Made by a program: the position numbers and the translations under genes. A stretch of 64,000 nucleotides of DNA from CAWEHU01 sp963808965 (lineage in GTDB: Bacteria; Pseudomonadota; Alphaproteobacteria; Acetobacterales; Acetobacteraceae). The notes below the pieces were generated by a model. It was not told the DNA's origin and did no database searches. It worked only from the letters and a program-made list of their open reading frames with translations. Below, one piece after another: positions 34,264 through 44,311 of the stretch. Positions within the stretch are counted from its first letter, which is position 1. Every line of letters begins with the position of its first letter. The stretch is taken from positions 96,442 through 160,441 of the forward strand of contig CAWEHU010000028.1 of the NCBI GenBank assembly GCA_963808965.1, given 5' to 3'.

Positions 34264-35237
34264 CGGATGGCGACCTGGGTGGCGCCGCGGGGAGCCGGCA
34301 CGACCGGCATCGCCCCTGGATCGACACGGACCCGATCCGGCCCGGTCACTTCCGCTTCGACCACCGCGCGGGATATGGGGTTGAGCACGCGGATTCTCTC
34401 GCCGGCCGCGCCGGGGTCCAGAGCCTGGCCCTGGGCGCTCAGCGTGATGCCCGGACTATCGAGTTGGATCAGCACGACCGCGCCCTTTTGCACGAGAGGG
34501 GGGCGGACCAAATCCGCAAGCGGCAGCGGCTGGCCGGCAGGCACGAGATGGCGCAGAACCATGCCGATCGCCTGCGGCGGAATGCGCGCAACCTCGGTCC
34601 GCAGGAGAGAGACGCGCACGCGAGCCATGCGCACGTCCGACGCGCCGAGAACGGTCCCCGCTTGCAGCCGTCCGGCGGCGACCGGCACCTCCGTCGTCTC
34701 CACGACACGGCCCGAGAGGCGGATGTTCACGGGGTCCATCCCGTCGCCGGTGACGGAGAGCACGGCGGTGAAGCGGCCCGTATTCGGGTCGTAGCTCATC
34801 TGCGTCGCCACGGGTTGCGCGCTCGCCTCGGCGGGCACGAGCGGCGGTGCGAAGCCTGGCAGCTCGATCTCGCATTCGGCCGGAGCCCCGGCGCCATCCA
34901 GCGCGGCCCGGACGGCATCAAGCGCCTGCTCGCGCGGCAACATGCGACCCGGACGGTCCAGCACCGCGCGGTCGCCGGCCGAGGCGGGCCGCCAGTCCAC
35001 ACCGAATTGTCGGGCGATCGCCGCGAGCTGCGCCGCCTCCACGATGATCCGGCCGCCGGCCTGGGGGGCGGGGCCGAGCACGCGCGCCGCACCCGGCCCG
35101 GCATCGTCGAACAAATCCGAAAGCCGCACGACCGATGCGGAAAGGCTCGTCATCGGCCGGAGCGTCGCACCGGCAGCGGGTGCGGCCGCGGCGGCCAGCA
35201 TCAGGAGATAGAGGGGAAGGGATCGCATCGAAATCAC
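34260..35237 (-). CDS. flgA: Flagellar basal-body P-ring formation protein FlgA
   Basis: A 325-residue periplasmic chaperone for the P ring with a signal peptide (LPLYLLMLAAAAAPAAGA) and the SAF-domain C-terminus (AGTVLGASDVRMARVRVSLL ... LVPAGQPLPLADLVRPPLVQKG). It is longer than enterobacterial FlgA, as usual in alphaproteobacteria. GTG at 35237 overlaps the flgG stop; ATG at 35228 is an alternative. Confidence 0.9.
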   Translation of the reverse strand: MISMRSLPLYLLMLAAAAAPAAGATLRPMTSLSASVVRLSDLFDDAGPGAARVLGPAPQAGGRIIVEAAQLAAIARQFGVDWRPASAGDRAVLDRPGRMLPREQALDAVRAALDGAGAPAECEIELPGFAPPLVPAEASAQPVATQMSYDPNTGRFTAVLSVTGDGMDPVNIRLSGRVVETTEVPVAAGRLQAGTVLGASDVRMARVRVSLLRTEVARIPPQAIGMVLRHLVPAGQPLPLADLVRPPLVQKGAVVLIQLDSPGITLSAQGQALDPGAAGERIRVLNPISRAVVEAEVTGPDRVRVDPGAMPVVPAPRGATQVAIR

Positions 35238-36019
35238 CGCAGATTGGTGAGTGTGGAAAGCATCTGGTCGCTCGCCGTGATGACGCGGCTGTTCATCTCG
35301 TAGGCGCGCTGGGCGGTGATGAGATTGGTGATCTCGCTGACCACGTTGACGTTCGAGGTCTCGACGAAGCCCTGCATGACCGAGCCGAAGCCGGGTGTCG
35401 CGGGCGCGCCCGTGACCGCGTTGCCCGAGGCGGAAGTCTGCAAGAACAGATTGTCTCCCTGGGCCTCGAGCCCGGCGTCATTGGGAAACACCGCGAGCTG
35501 GATCTGTCCCACGGTTTGCGGCGTCGTCTGCCCGTCGATGGTCGCCTGCACCTGCCCGGCCGCATTGATCGTGATCGACTTGGCATTGCTCGGGACGGTG
35601 ATGCCGGGCTGCACGACATAGCCGTCCGCGGTGACGATCGTGCCTTCGGGCGAAAGGCCGAACGTGCCGTCGCGCGTGTAGGCGATCTCGCCGGAGGGCA
35701 GGGTTACCTGGAAGAAGCCGTTGCCCTGGATCGCCATATCGAGGCTGTTGCTGGTCTGCTGCAAATTGCCCTGCTCGCCGATGCGATAGATCGCCGCCGT
35801 CTTCACGCCGAGGCCGACCTGCGCGCCGGCGGGCACGATCGTGCCCGTGTCGCTGCTGTTCGATCCGACCCGGCGCAGGTTCTGGTAGATCAGGTCCTGG
35901 AACTCCGCCCGCCGGCGCTTGAAGCCGGTCGTCGTCATGTTCGCGATATTGTTGGAGATGACCTCCACATTCGTCTGTTGCGCCTGCATCCCGGTGCCGG
36001 CGATGTCGAGGGAGCGCAT
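35234..36019 (-). CDS. flgG: Flagellar distal rod protein FlgG
   Basis: A 261-residue distal rod protein: MRSLDIAGTGMQAQQTNVEV, ISNNIANMTTTGFKRRRAEF (rod motif), GNGFFQVTLPSGEIAYTRDG, and C-terminal SEITNLITAQRAYEMNSRVI. Full length, no anomalies. Exported by the flagellar type III system. Second gene of the flgF operon. Confidence 0.97.
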   Translation of the reverse strand: MRSLDIAGTGMQAQQTNVEVISNNIANMTTTGFKRRRAEFQDLIYQNLRRVGSNSSDTGTIVPAGAQVGLGVKTAAIYRIGEQGNLQQTSNSLDMAIQGNGFFQVTLPSGEIAYTRDGTFGLSPEGTIVTADGYVVQPGITVPSNAKSITINAAGQVQATIDGQTTPQTVGQIQLAVFPNDAGLEAQGDNLFLQTSASGNAVTGAPATPGFGSVMQGFVETSNVNVVSEITNLITAQRAYEMNSRVITASDQMLSTLTNLR

Positions 36020-36072
36020 GGGGGTTCTCTATTTTCTTATGAGTTCGTTGAACGGAGGGGCGCGGAAGATCC

Positions 36073-36813
36073 TCAGGCGCGGGCCTGAAGAATCTTGTCG
36101 ATCGCGCCTTGGTGGCGGTCGGCTTCGCCTTGCACGAACTGGGTGACGAACTGGAACTCGCGCAAGTCGCTCATCATCCGCGTGAGTTCCAGAACGGGCT
36201 GCACGTTGGATTGCTCGAGCGCGCCCTGCACCAGCTTGGGCGAGGCGACAGGGGCGGTGGCGCCGTCCAGCCGAAAGAGCTGCGCGCCCTCGGCTTGCAG
36301 GCGCATCGGGTCATCCGGCTGCACGACGCCGATCTTGCCGATCTGGCCGTTCTCGCTGCTGAGCGTGCCGTCACCCGCGATGCTGATCTGCGTGTCGGCC
36401 GGGGAGACCTGCATCGGCCGGCCATTGACGTCCAGCAGAGCGTTGCCGCTTGCATCCGCGATAGTCCCATCCGGCATCAGCTCGAATTTTCCGGCGCGCG
36501 TGAGGCGCGGACCGCGCGGCGTCGCGACGGTGAAGAACCCATCGCCAGTAATCGCCACATCGAGGGGATTGGCGGTGTGGGTCAGCGCGCCTTCCTGCCG
36601 TTCGCGATAGGTCGCGCGGTCCTGCGTATAAACGACCGTACTTCCCCCGCGCGGCGCGGTGGTGTTGTGCTGCCGGCTGAGCCAATCAGTGAATAGCACG
36701 CGCTCGGATTTATAGCCCGACGTTCCGGCATTGGCGATGTTGTCCGCCGTCACGTCCATCGCGCGCTGCTGCGCCGTCAGGCGGGAAATGGCGATGTAGG
36801 TCGTGTTGTCCAT
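36073..36813 (-). CDS. flgF: Flagellar basal-body rod protein FlgF
   Basis: A 246-residue proximal rod protein, MDNTTYIAISRLTAQQRAMD at the start, DNIANAGTSGYKSERVLF, and a C-terminal LELTRMMSDLREFQFVTQFV helix. Start at 36813, close downstream of a sigma-54 promoter (36848-36863). First gene of the flgF-flgG-flgA-flgH operon. Confidence 0.95.
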   Translation of the reverse strand: MDNTTYIAISRLTAQQRAMDVTADNIANAGTSGYKSERVLFTDWLSRQHNTTAPRGGSTVVYTQDRATYRERQEGALTHTANPLDVAITGDGFFTVATPRGPRLTRAGKFELMPDGTIADASGNALLDVNGRPMQVSPADTQISIAGDGTLSSENGQIGKIGVVQPDDPMRLQAEGAQLFRLDGATAPVASPKLVQGALEQSNVQPVLELTRMMSDLREFQFVTQFVQGEADRHQGAIDKILQARA

Positions 36814-36847
36814 CGGCACGGTCCCGGATTGGTCCTGCCGAGGAGAG

Positions 36848-36863
36848 GGCAATCTCCGTGCCA
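36848..36863 (-). promoter_or_regulatory. Sigma-54 promoter for flgFGAH operon
   Basis: Minus strand TGGCACG-GAGA-TTGCC, a near-perfect -24/-12 element with correct spacing, about 35 bases before the flgF start. With the flgI promoter it shows RpoN control of rod and ring genes. Confidence 0.88.
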
Positions 36864-37074
36864 ACCGTCTCGCGTTCGGCATCGCCGCATGGTCCGGGCC
36901 AAGTCGAGCGGAACCAGTGTCTTGAGCGCCCGGAACCGGATCGCTCCGCCCGGCATCTCCTGCCGGTTCGGGCCGAACCTGCCCGGCAACATCGTCCCCG
37001 CAAAGCTTCTTTAACCTCTGCCCGCCACGGTGTGCGTGCGCCGCCAGGCGGTGCGCGGAATATCAGGGACGATC

Positions 37075-37584
37075 ATGGCCAAGGCTGCAGCGATCGAGAC
37101 GGATGCCGCGGCGCTCGCCGGACCAAAGCAGGCGGGCGGAAAACGCAAGCTGATCGCCCTTGGCGCACCGGTTCTTCTGGTCGTGATCGGCGCGGGACTC
37201 TGGTTCAGCGGTATTCTACCGAAATTGCTCGGGCACGGGCACGAGCAGGCAGCGACGCAAGCCGAGGCCAAAATGTCTCCGCCGGTGTTCTTCGAGCTCC
37301 CGGAGATGATCGACAATCTGAACGGCAATCCGAAGCGGCCGAGCTATGTGAAGCTACAAGCCAGGTTGGAGCTCGCACGCAAGGAAGATATCGCGGTCGT
37401 GCAGGCCGCGATGCCGCGACTGCTCGATCTGTTCCACACCTATCTGCGCGAGATGCGGCCCGACGAGCTGCGCGGCTCCGCCGGCACCTATCGGCTGCGG
37501 GAGGAGCTGATCGCACGCGGCAATATCGCCGCCGCTCCGGCCCGCATCACCGACGTGTTGTTCACGGAGATGCTGGTCCAATGA
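37075..37584 (+). CDS. fliL: Flagellar basal body-associated protein FliL
   Basis: A 169-residue single-pass membrane protein: cytoplasmic Ala-rich start, a transmembrane helix (LIALGAPVLLVVIGAGLWFS), periplasmic part with PPVFFELPEMIDNLNGNPKR and YVKLQARLELARKEDIAVVQ. FliL associates with the stator. ATG at 37075 is preferred over an upstream GTG at 37030 because AGGGA precedes it. Its stop overlaps the fliM start as ATGA. Confidence 0.9.
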   Translation: MAKAAAIETDAAALAGPKQAGGKRKLIALGAPVLLVVIGAGLWFSGILPKLLGHGHEQAATQAEAKMSPPVFFELPEMIDNLNGNPKRPSYVKLQARLELARKEDIAVVQAAMPRLLDLFHTYLREMRPDELRGSAGTYRLREELIARGNIAAAPARITDVLFTEMLVQ

Positions 37585-38619
37585 GCGGATCGGACGAGAA
37601 TCTCGCCGCCGCCTGGGGTGCTGAGACGGAAGCGGGGCAATCCGCCGAGCCTGCCCGCGTGCTCAATCAGGCCGAGATCGACAGTCTGCTCGGCTTCGAC
37701 GAAGGACCCGAAAGCGGCGAGAGCCGCACCGGGATGCAGCAAATCATCAGCTCGGGCCTCGTGTCGTACGAGCGTCTGCCGATGCTGGAGATCGTGTTCG
37801 ACCGGCTGGTGCGCATAATGTCCACCAGCTTGCGCAACTTCACGAGCGATAACGTCGAAGTCAGCATCGACAACATCCTGAAGTCTCCGCTTCGGCGACT
37901 ATCTCAACTCCATTCCGCTGCCCGCCATGCTCGCCGTGTTCAAGGCCGAGGAATGGGACAATTACGGGCTCATGGTCGTGGACAGCGCCATGATCTACTC
38001 GATCGTGGACGTGCTGCTCGGCGGACGTCGCGGCACCGCGGCGATGCGCATCGAGGGACGGCCGTATACGACGATCGAGCGCACGCTGGTTGAACGCCTG
38101 ATTCATGTCGTGCTCGCGGATCTGTCGGCGAGTTTCGATCCGCTTTGCCCGGTGACGTTCCGCTTCGAGCGTCTGGAAGTGAATCCTCGCTTCGCGACGA
38201 TCAGCCGGCTCTCCAATGCCGCGGTGCTCGCGCGGCTTCGCGTCGACATGGAGGACCGCGGCGGGCGCATGGAGCTGCTCCTGCCGTACGCGACCCTCGA
38301 GCCGGTGCGCGAGCTGCTATTGCAGCAGTTCATGGGCGAGAAGTTCGGCCGCGACTCGATCTGGGAAACGCATCTCGCCGAGGAGCTGTGGAACACTGAC
38401 GTGGAACTCGACGTGGTGCTGGACGAGCAGCCGATGCGTCTTTCCGACGTGATGGCGCTCGAGCCGGGCAGCCGCATTCTCCTCAGCACGCTGCCGGGCG
38501 CGCCGGTCGAACTTCGCTGCGGCGCGGTTCCGCTGTTCGAGGCGCGCGTCGGGCGACGCAAGAGTCGGATCGCGGTTCGGATCGAACGCGAGATCACGCG
38601 GGCGCAGGGGGAGCGGTGA
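37581..38619 (+). CDS. fliM: Flagellar motor switch protein FliM (one apparent frameshift)
   Basis: Switch-complex protein of about 346 residues when repaired. The N-terminus has LNQAEIDSLLGFDEGP (CheY-binding/LLG region), then LEIVFDRLVRIMSTSLRNFT; the frame changes near 37885-37895, after ILKSPL, and resumes as FGDYLNSIPLPAMLAVFKAE to the SPOA domain (VELDVVLDEQPMRLSDVMAL). Both halves are well conserved, so the shift is probably a one-base error. Downstream lie DUF6468 and MotE-like genes. Confidence 0.9.
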
Positions 38620-38649
38620 CGGAACCCCAATCAAGCCAAGGAGGCCAGA

Positions 38650-39087
38650 ATGGCCGGAATGGAGTGGCTGCTGGAGATGGCGCTCGCGGGGCTGCTCGCG
38701 GCGACTCTGTTCCATGCGATCCGGCTGGAGCGCGCACTGGGCGTGCTGAAGCAGGACCGCGCGGCGCTCGAGGAGCTGGTCGCGGGCTTCAATGCCAGCA
38801 CCCGGCAGGCGGAGGCGGGAATCGACCGCCTGCGCAGCGCCGCGGACGGAGCCGGCCGGCAGGTCGCCAAGCAGATCGACACCGCGGCGACGCTGAAGGA
38901 TGACCTCATGTTCCTGATCGACCGGGGCGAACGGCTGGCCGACCGGATGGACAAGCTGGTGCGCGTTGCACGACCGCTGGCGGCCGAGCCGCCGCGCGCC
39001 GCAATTCCGGAGCCGGAGCCGGACGCGCCGCGCGTGCGCAGCCAGGCCGAGCGCGATCTGCTCAAGGCGCTGAAGCTCGCGCGATGA
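38650..39087 (+). CDS. DUF6468 flagellar-locus protein
   Basis: A 145-residue protein with an N-terminal membrane helix (WLLEMALAGLLAATLFHAIR) and a long coiled-coil region (KQDRAALEELVAGFNASTRQ ... AAD), matching the DUF6468 proteins found in alphaproteobacterial flagellar operons. Function unknown. Its stop overlaps the next gene's ATG, so it is co-translated with the MotE-like gene. Confidence 0.8.
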   Translation: MAGMEWLLEMALAGLLAATLFHAIRLERALGVLKQDRAALEELVAGFNASTRQAEAGIDRLRSAADGAGRQVAKQIDTAATLKDDLMFLIDRGERLADRMDKLVRVARPLAAEPPRAAIPEPEPDAPRVRSQAERDLLKALKLAR

Positions 39088-39797
39088 AACTTCGCATCCC
39101 GAGTCCGCGCCTTTTGCCGCTCACCATCTTCGTGCTCGCGGCCTTGTTGGCCTGCAAATCGGTGATGCTCGTGCGTGCCGCTTCGCCCTCGCCGGGCCGC
39201 GACGGCGCCCTTGCCGCCGCGGGATCGGCGGTGGTGCCCGCGGCCTTGGCCTCGACGCGAGACCCGGCTCCGCATCCCGCACCGACTCCCGAAGCTCCCC
39301 CGCATCGCGGGGCTGCCCAGCCGAAGCCGCCGGCTGCTCCACCTGTATCCGACGCGGAGACGCCGCCGGCGGTGAACGATAGCGAGCGCGCGCTGCTCTT
39401 GGATTTGCGCGAGCGGCGGCAGGAACTCGAAACGCGCGAGGCCGCTTTGGCGACGCGCGAATCCGTCCTGTCGGCAGCCGAGCAACGATTGACCGCGCGC
39501 GTCGAGGAGTTGCAGGCACTGCAGACGAGGCTCGAGGCGCTGGAGACGGCTCGCCGCGACCGCGACGAAGCGAATTGGCGCGGGCTGGTCAAACTGTACG
39601 AGAACATGAAGCCGCGCGAAGCCGCCGCGATCTTCAACGATCTCGACATGGCGGTCCTGTTGCAGGTGCTCGACCGCATGAAGGAAGCCAAGGCCGCCCT
39701 CGTCCTGGCTGCGATGCAGGCCGAGAAGGCGCGGCAAGTGACGGCCGAACTGGCCCAGATGCGGACCCGCGCCAATACGCCCGCGAGCGGCGGCTGA
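39084..39797 (+). CDS. MotE-like flagellar chaperone/MgtE-N domain protein
   Basis: A 237-residue protein with a membrane anchor (LLPLTIFVLAALLACKSVML), a Pro/Ala-rich linker, a coiled coil (LRERRQELETREAALATRES), and a C-terminal MgtE-N-like domain (LVKLYENMKPREAAAIFNDL). This is the arrangement of MotE, the chaperone of the periplasmic motor protein MotC in rhizobia. Exported or membrane bound. Assignment by domain order and locus. Confidence 0.8.
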   Translation: MKLRIPSPRLLPLTIFVLAALLACKSVMLVRAASPSPGRDGALAAAGSAVVPAALASTRDPAPHPAPTPEAPPHRGAAQPKPPAAPPVSDAETPPAVNDSERALLLDLRERRQELETREAALATRESVLSAAEQRLTARVEELQALQTRLEALETARRDRDEANWRGLVKLYENMKPREAAAIFNDLDMAVLLQVLDRMKEAKAALVLAAMQAEKARQVTAELAQMRTRANTPASGG

Positions 39798-39830
39798 CGG
39801 GCGCAGACCGAAGAGGAAAGGACGCCACCG

Positions 39831-40217
39831 ATGCCCATCGACAAATCGATGAACGTGCTGATCGTTGATGACTACAAAACGATGCTGCGCATCATCCGCA
39901 ATCTGCTCAAGCAGATCGAGTTCCACAATGTCGAAGAGGCGACGGATGGCGCCGATGCGCTGGCCAAGCTGCGCGGCGGGAATTTCGGCCTGGTCATCAG
40001 TGACTGGAACATGGCGCCGATGACCGGTCTGCAATTGTTGGAGGAGGTCCGTTCGGATTCGAAGCTCAAGGCCACGCCGTTCATCATGGTGACGGCGGAG
40101 AGCAAGGCGGAGAACGTCATCGCGGCCAAGCAGGCCGGGGTCTCGAACTACATCGTCAAGCCGTTCAACGCCGAGACCTTGCGCGGGAAAATCGAGAAAG
40201 TGCTCGGACATGCTTGA
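39831..40217 (+). CDS. cheY: Chemotaxis response regulator CheY
   Basis: A 128-residue single receiver domain with all active residues: Asp13 and Asp14 (IVDDY), phosphoacceptor Asp58 (ISDWNM), Thr88 (MVTAE) and Lys110 (VKPF). When phosphorylated it binds FliM to change rotation. It overlaps cheZ by eight bases. Confidence 0.95.
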   Translation: MPIDKSMNVLIVDDYKTMLRIIRNLLKQIEFHNVEEATDGADALAKLRGGNFGLVISDWNMAPMTGLQLLEEVRSDSKLKATPFIMVTAESKAENVIAAKQAGVSNYIVKPFNAETLRGKIEKVLGHA

Positions 40218-40752
40218 CGGGACCGCGGTTACGGCGGACCTCGCCGCGCGGCAGGCTTCGCTGCTGGCCGAAGTGGAGGAACTCGGACGCACGATCGCGA
40301 ACGCCAAGGCCGAGATCGCCGCGCTGCGCGTGGACGACATCACCGACAATCACATTCCTTCGGCGACCGACGAGCTTGACGCCATCGTCGCGCACACGGC
40401 CTCGGCGACGGATGCGATCCTCGAAACCTGCGAGACTTTGGACGGCATCGCCTCGGCGTTCTCCGGAGACGCGGGCCTTCAGCTCCAGGATGCGACCACA
40501 CGCATCTACGAGGCGTGCAGCTTTCAGGACATCACCGGACAACGTATCACCAAGGTGGTCGCCACCTTGAAGGCGATCGAGACGAAGGTGGGGCAGATCG
40601 TCCTGGCGTTCGGACAACCCTCGTCCGTCGACGACGCGAAAGCTCCCGGTCAGCCATCTTCATCGAAAGAAGGACTGCTGAACGGGCCGCAATTACCGGT
40701 CTCGGCGATGGACCAATCGGATATCGACGCTCTGCTGGCGAGCTTCGATTGA
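40210..40752 (+). CDS. cheZ: CheY-P phosphatase CheZ
   Basis: A 180-residue helical protein with the CheZ active-site block YEACSFQDITGQRITKVVAT (the Gln that positions water is in FQD) and a C-terminal tail ending MDQSDIDALLASFD, the CheY-binding peptide. It removes phosphate from CheY-P. Its stop overlaps the ATG of the following gene (TGATG). Confidence 0.9.
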   Translation: MLDGTAVTADLAARQASLLAEVEELGRTIANAKAEIAALRVDDITDNHIPSATDELDAIVAHTASATDAILETCETLDGIASAFSGDAGLQLQDATTRIYEACSFQDITGQRITKVVATLKAIETKVGQIVLAFGQPSSVDDAKAPGQPSSSKEGLLNGPQLPVSAMDQSDIDALLASFD

Positions 40753-43662
40753 TGCGCCGAGTCATTTTCGCGCTGCTCATCGGCCTGATCGCGGCCGCAT
40801 CCACGCCCGCTCGGGCTGATCCCGGCCCCACAGTCGCCGTTCGCACCGAGAGCCGCCCTGGCTTCGGCCGGGTGGCCTTCGACTTCCCAAGCCGCGTGCG
40901 GTTTAGCGTGGCGCGAGAGGGCGAGCGGGTGACGATCGAGTTCACCAGCCCGCTTACGGTGGGTTCCCCGGCGGCCCTGCCGCGCAATGTGAGTTCGCTC
41001 AAAGGCAGCGCGGGAAGGGCCGAAATCGTCGTCGCCACTGGCGCGCAGAATCCGGCCGGGGCGAGCCGACAACCGCATCATCATCGATGTGCTGGACTCT
41101 TCCGCACCGTCGCCCTCACCGCCTGCGCAGGCAACGACGCCGGCCGTCGCTCCGAGCACGGTCTCTTCGCCGCCCGCCTCCGCTGTCGGTCCCGGGCCGA
41201 AAGATCAGGGCGAGACAACTCTCCCCCAGAAAGATCAGGTAGAGAAAGCGGAGCCGCCCGCCGCGGAGCAATCGCCCTCGATCCCGCAAAGACCCGATAC
41301 CGCATCTGCGGCGCCAGCCGCCGTCCGCCCTGCCGCTGCCCGCCCGCCCGCTGCCCGGACCGGTCGCCCTCGTGGCCCGAACGGTCGAACCCCCGGCCGG
41401 CCGCGCCGGATGGGCCTTCGCCGTGCCGTTCGAGCCGGCCGTCGGGGCGGCGGCTTTTCGCCGGGGCGGGTCCGTGCTGGTGGTGTTCGATGAGCGGCGG
41501 CCGATCGATCTGGCCGAACTCCGTTCAGATCCGGCCCTAGGATCGGCCGCCGGTACAGCTTCTTCCCGCCTCGACGATCATCCGGGTGCCCGCGCTTCCC
41601 GGTGCGGAAATCAGCTTGCAGCGAACCTCGGACGGCTGGGTCGTCGCATCGTGGACGGCCGCTTCGGCCCTCAAGTCCCTCAATCCGCGCGTGGCGGAAC
41701 AGCGGGTTCTGCTGCCGGCCGACGCACCGGGGAAGGTCGTTACCATCCTCGACCCCGACACGGGCGCGAATGTCCTGGTGGGCACGCAGCGTCAGGCCGG
41801 CCAGGGCGTCGCCGCCGCCCGGCGGGCGCCCGAATTCGCCCTGTTGCCGACCTGGCAGGGCGTCGCGGTCGAGCCACTTTCCGACCGGCTTACGCTGACC
41901 GCGGCGCAAGACGGGTTCGTGCTGTCGGCGATTCCCGGCGGGCTCGCTTTGGCGGCCGAGCCGGAGAACGCGGACGCCCTGGTCGCGGCGGATACGCTCA
42001 CGCGCCGCTTCGATTTTACCGCCGCGCCAAGCGCCGAGCTGATGGGCCGCCTGCAATCGCAAGTAAGTGCAGCCGCTGCCGCGCCGCCGCTCGCGCGCGG
42101 CCCGAAGCGTCGCGTCGCGGCCCAGACCATGATTGCGCTAGGCTTGGGCGCGGAAGCCGTCGCGCTATTGCAGCTCGCATCGGTTGAAGACGCGCGCGAG
42201 GCGGAGAACCCGGACACCGAGGGCTTGCTGGCGATCGCCTCGCTGCTGGCCGACCGGCCGGAAAGCGCCGAGTTGCTTGGCGATCCGCGCCTCGACGGCA
42301 CGGACGAGATCGCGCTCTGGCGCGCGGTGAAGGCGGCGCAGCTGCAAGAGGGATCGTCCTCGGCTGCCAAGGTGTTCGCCGCGACGGCGCCGCTCGCGCT
42401 CGCCTATCCACAGGCGTTGCGGGCGCGGCTGCTGCCGCTCATGGCCGAGACGATGATCCTCGGCGGAGAGGCGAAAGCCGCCGAGAGTCTGATGGCCAAA
42501 TTGGCCGAGGACCCGGAATTGGCGCTTGCCCGCGCGCTGCTGCTCGAGTCCAGGCACGAAGAGGAGCCCGCGCTCGCCGCCTACGACTCACTCGCGGCCG
42601 GGCGCGACCGGCTGATTCGGGTTCGCGCGGCACGGGCGGGCGCTCGAATTGCGGCTCGCCACCGGGCGGATCGACGCCGGGCAGGCCGCGGCCGCGATGG
42701 AGCGGCTGCTTTATGCCTGGCGCGGCGACCAGCGCGAGTTCGAGATGCGTCTACGCTTGGCGGCGTTGCAGGCGGACGCGGGCGCTTGGCGTCCCGCGCT
42801 CGCATCGCTGCGCGAGACGGAGCCGCTGTTCCCGGACCGGCAAGAGGAGATTCGGGCTCACCTGCAGCAGGTTTTCGCCGCGCTGTTGCAAGACCGGAAC
42901 GCGGACAAGCTCCCCCCGCTCGATCTGGTGGCGCTCGTTGGCGACAATGCCGACCTCGTGCCCGACGGAGAAGCGGGGGAAACGCTCGCGGCGCGGCTGG
43001 CCGATAGGCTCATGGCGCTCGACCTTCCGAGGCGTGCCGGACCGGTGCTCGAGAAGCTGATGAGCGGCGCCCCGGCCGGTTCGGCGCGGGCGGGGTTCGG
43101 TGCTCGCCTCGCGGCGCTCCGGCTGCAAGAAGCCGACCCCGCCGGGGCATTGGCCGCGCTCTCGGCTTCCGCGGCCGACGGGCTTCCGCCTCCGCTCGTC
43201 GAGCGGCGCGGCTTGCTCTTCGCGCGGGCCAGCGGCGCCCGAGGCGATACGGCGGGAGCGGTCGCGGCCCTCGCGGAGCTTGGCACGCCTGCTGCGGACG
43301 ATGCGCGCGCGGCGATCCTGGAATCGGCGAAGGACTGGCCTGCCGCGGAGCGGGCGCTCACGGCTTTCGTTGCCAAGACCGTGCCGCCCGAGGGCCGGCT
43401 CGATGAGGGGCAGCGGCGCACGTTGCTGCGTCTTGCGACCGCCGCCGCTCAGGCGGGCGATGAGGCGACGCTGGCCGGACTGCGCCGGCGAGAGGCGACG
43501 CGCATGGCCGGCGGGCCGCTCGGCGACATGTTCCGCCTGCTCACGTCCGGACCCGTGCAAAATGTCGCCGACCTGCCGCGGGCCGGGCAGGAGATGGTCT
43601 TGGCGCGCGGGGTTTCGCGCGATCTGCGATCGTTGGCGGAGAACCGCAAGGAATCCCGCTGA
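40752..43662 (+). CDS. Large exported helical-repeat protein of flagellar locus (about four frameshifts)
   Basis: Reconstructed length is about 970 residues. Start at ATG 40752 with signal peptide MRRVIFALLIGLIAAASTPA. Next comes a short beta-rich AMIN-like segment (SRPGFGRVAFDFPSRVRFSV), a Pro/Ala-rich linker with no fixed order, a second compact part (WAFAVPFEPAVGAAAFRRGG), and then a long alpha-helical region with TPR/Sel1-like spacing to the end (DLRSLAENRKESR). The frame changes near 41060, 41370, 41560 and 42640. Each segment continues the composition and pattern of the last, so a single gene is likely. Function unknown; I recall similar proteins behind cheZ/motE in Rhodospirillales. 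It is periplasmic by signal peptide. Confidence 0.65.
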
Positions 43663-43855
43663 GGCGGCGAATGATGTCGTTCCTATCCGCCTGACCACTC
43701 GAAGCGGGATTCGGGTATGCGATTTCATGGCCTCCGCGGGGTCAAATTCCCTTGCATCGCCCCCCCCTTTTCCCCATGTTCCGCCGCCTTGGCCCCAGGG
43801 GGACGACGCCATAGAGCGTGCGCCCAACAGGCCGTCTGCTGGTAGGGGGTACGCG

Positions 43856-44311
43856 ATGAACGCACTCAGCCCACTGGGGATGGTCTCGGAGATCCCGAGC
43901 GAGAACCAGACGAGTGATAGCGCCGGGATCGAGGTGCAGAAGGACTATTTCGTCCAGAAGAACGGCGTCAAGTTCGCCGGCACGCATCTTCTGGTCGATC
44001 TCTGGGGCGCGTCCAATCTCTCCGATCCGGAGCTGATCGACCGCGCCTGCCGCGAGGCGGCGCTGGCCGCTGGGGCGACGATCCTGCACAGCCACTTCCA
44101 CCATTTCTCGCCCAATGGGGGCGTGTCGGGCGTGGTCGTGCTGGCCGAGAGTCACATCTCGATCCACACTTGGCCCGAGCGCGATTTCGCCGCGGTGGAC
44201 ATCTTCATGTGCGGCGGCTGCGATCCGTATCACTCGATCCCCGTGCTGAAGACGGCATTCCAGCCGGCCTCGATCCATCTCGGCGAGCAGCGGCGCGGCC
44301 TCATCGCCTGA
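43856..44311 (+). CDS. speD: S-adenosylmethionine decarboxylase proenzyme
   Basis: A 151-residue proenzyme of the prokaryotic (SpeH-like) class. Autocleavage occurs before Ser in VLAESHISIHTWPE, producing the pyruvoyl group; HFHHFSPNGGVSGVVV and IFMCGGCDPYHSIPVL with the conserved Cys follow the class. It makes decarboxylated SAM, the aminopropyl donor. Its TGA shares a base with the speE ATG. The 190 bases upstream hold no gene that I can see. Confidence 0.95.
   Translation: MNALSPLGMVSEIPSENQTSDSAGIEVQKDYFVQKNGVKFAGTHLLVDLWGASNLSDPELIDRACREAALAAGATILHSHFHHFSPNGGVSGVVVLAESHISIHTWPERDFAAVDIFMCGGCDPYHSIPVLKTAFQPASIHLGEQRRGLIA

Noticed and set aside
37009..37016. CtrA half-sites (TTAACC before fliL, also near 50030 and 15347)
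   Set aside because: Only single half-sites without the TTAA-N7-TTAA arrangement; expected by chance at this number.
43663..43855. A riboswitch or tRNA upstream of speD
   Set aside because: No clover-leaf, SAM-type or other riboswitch core could be traced; only a run of seven C and short stems.
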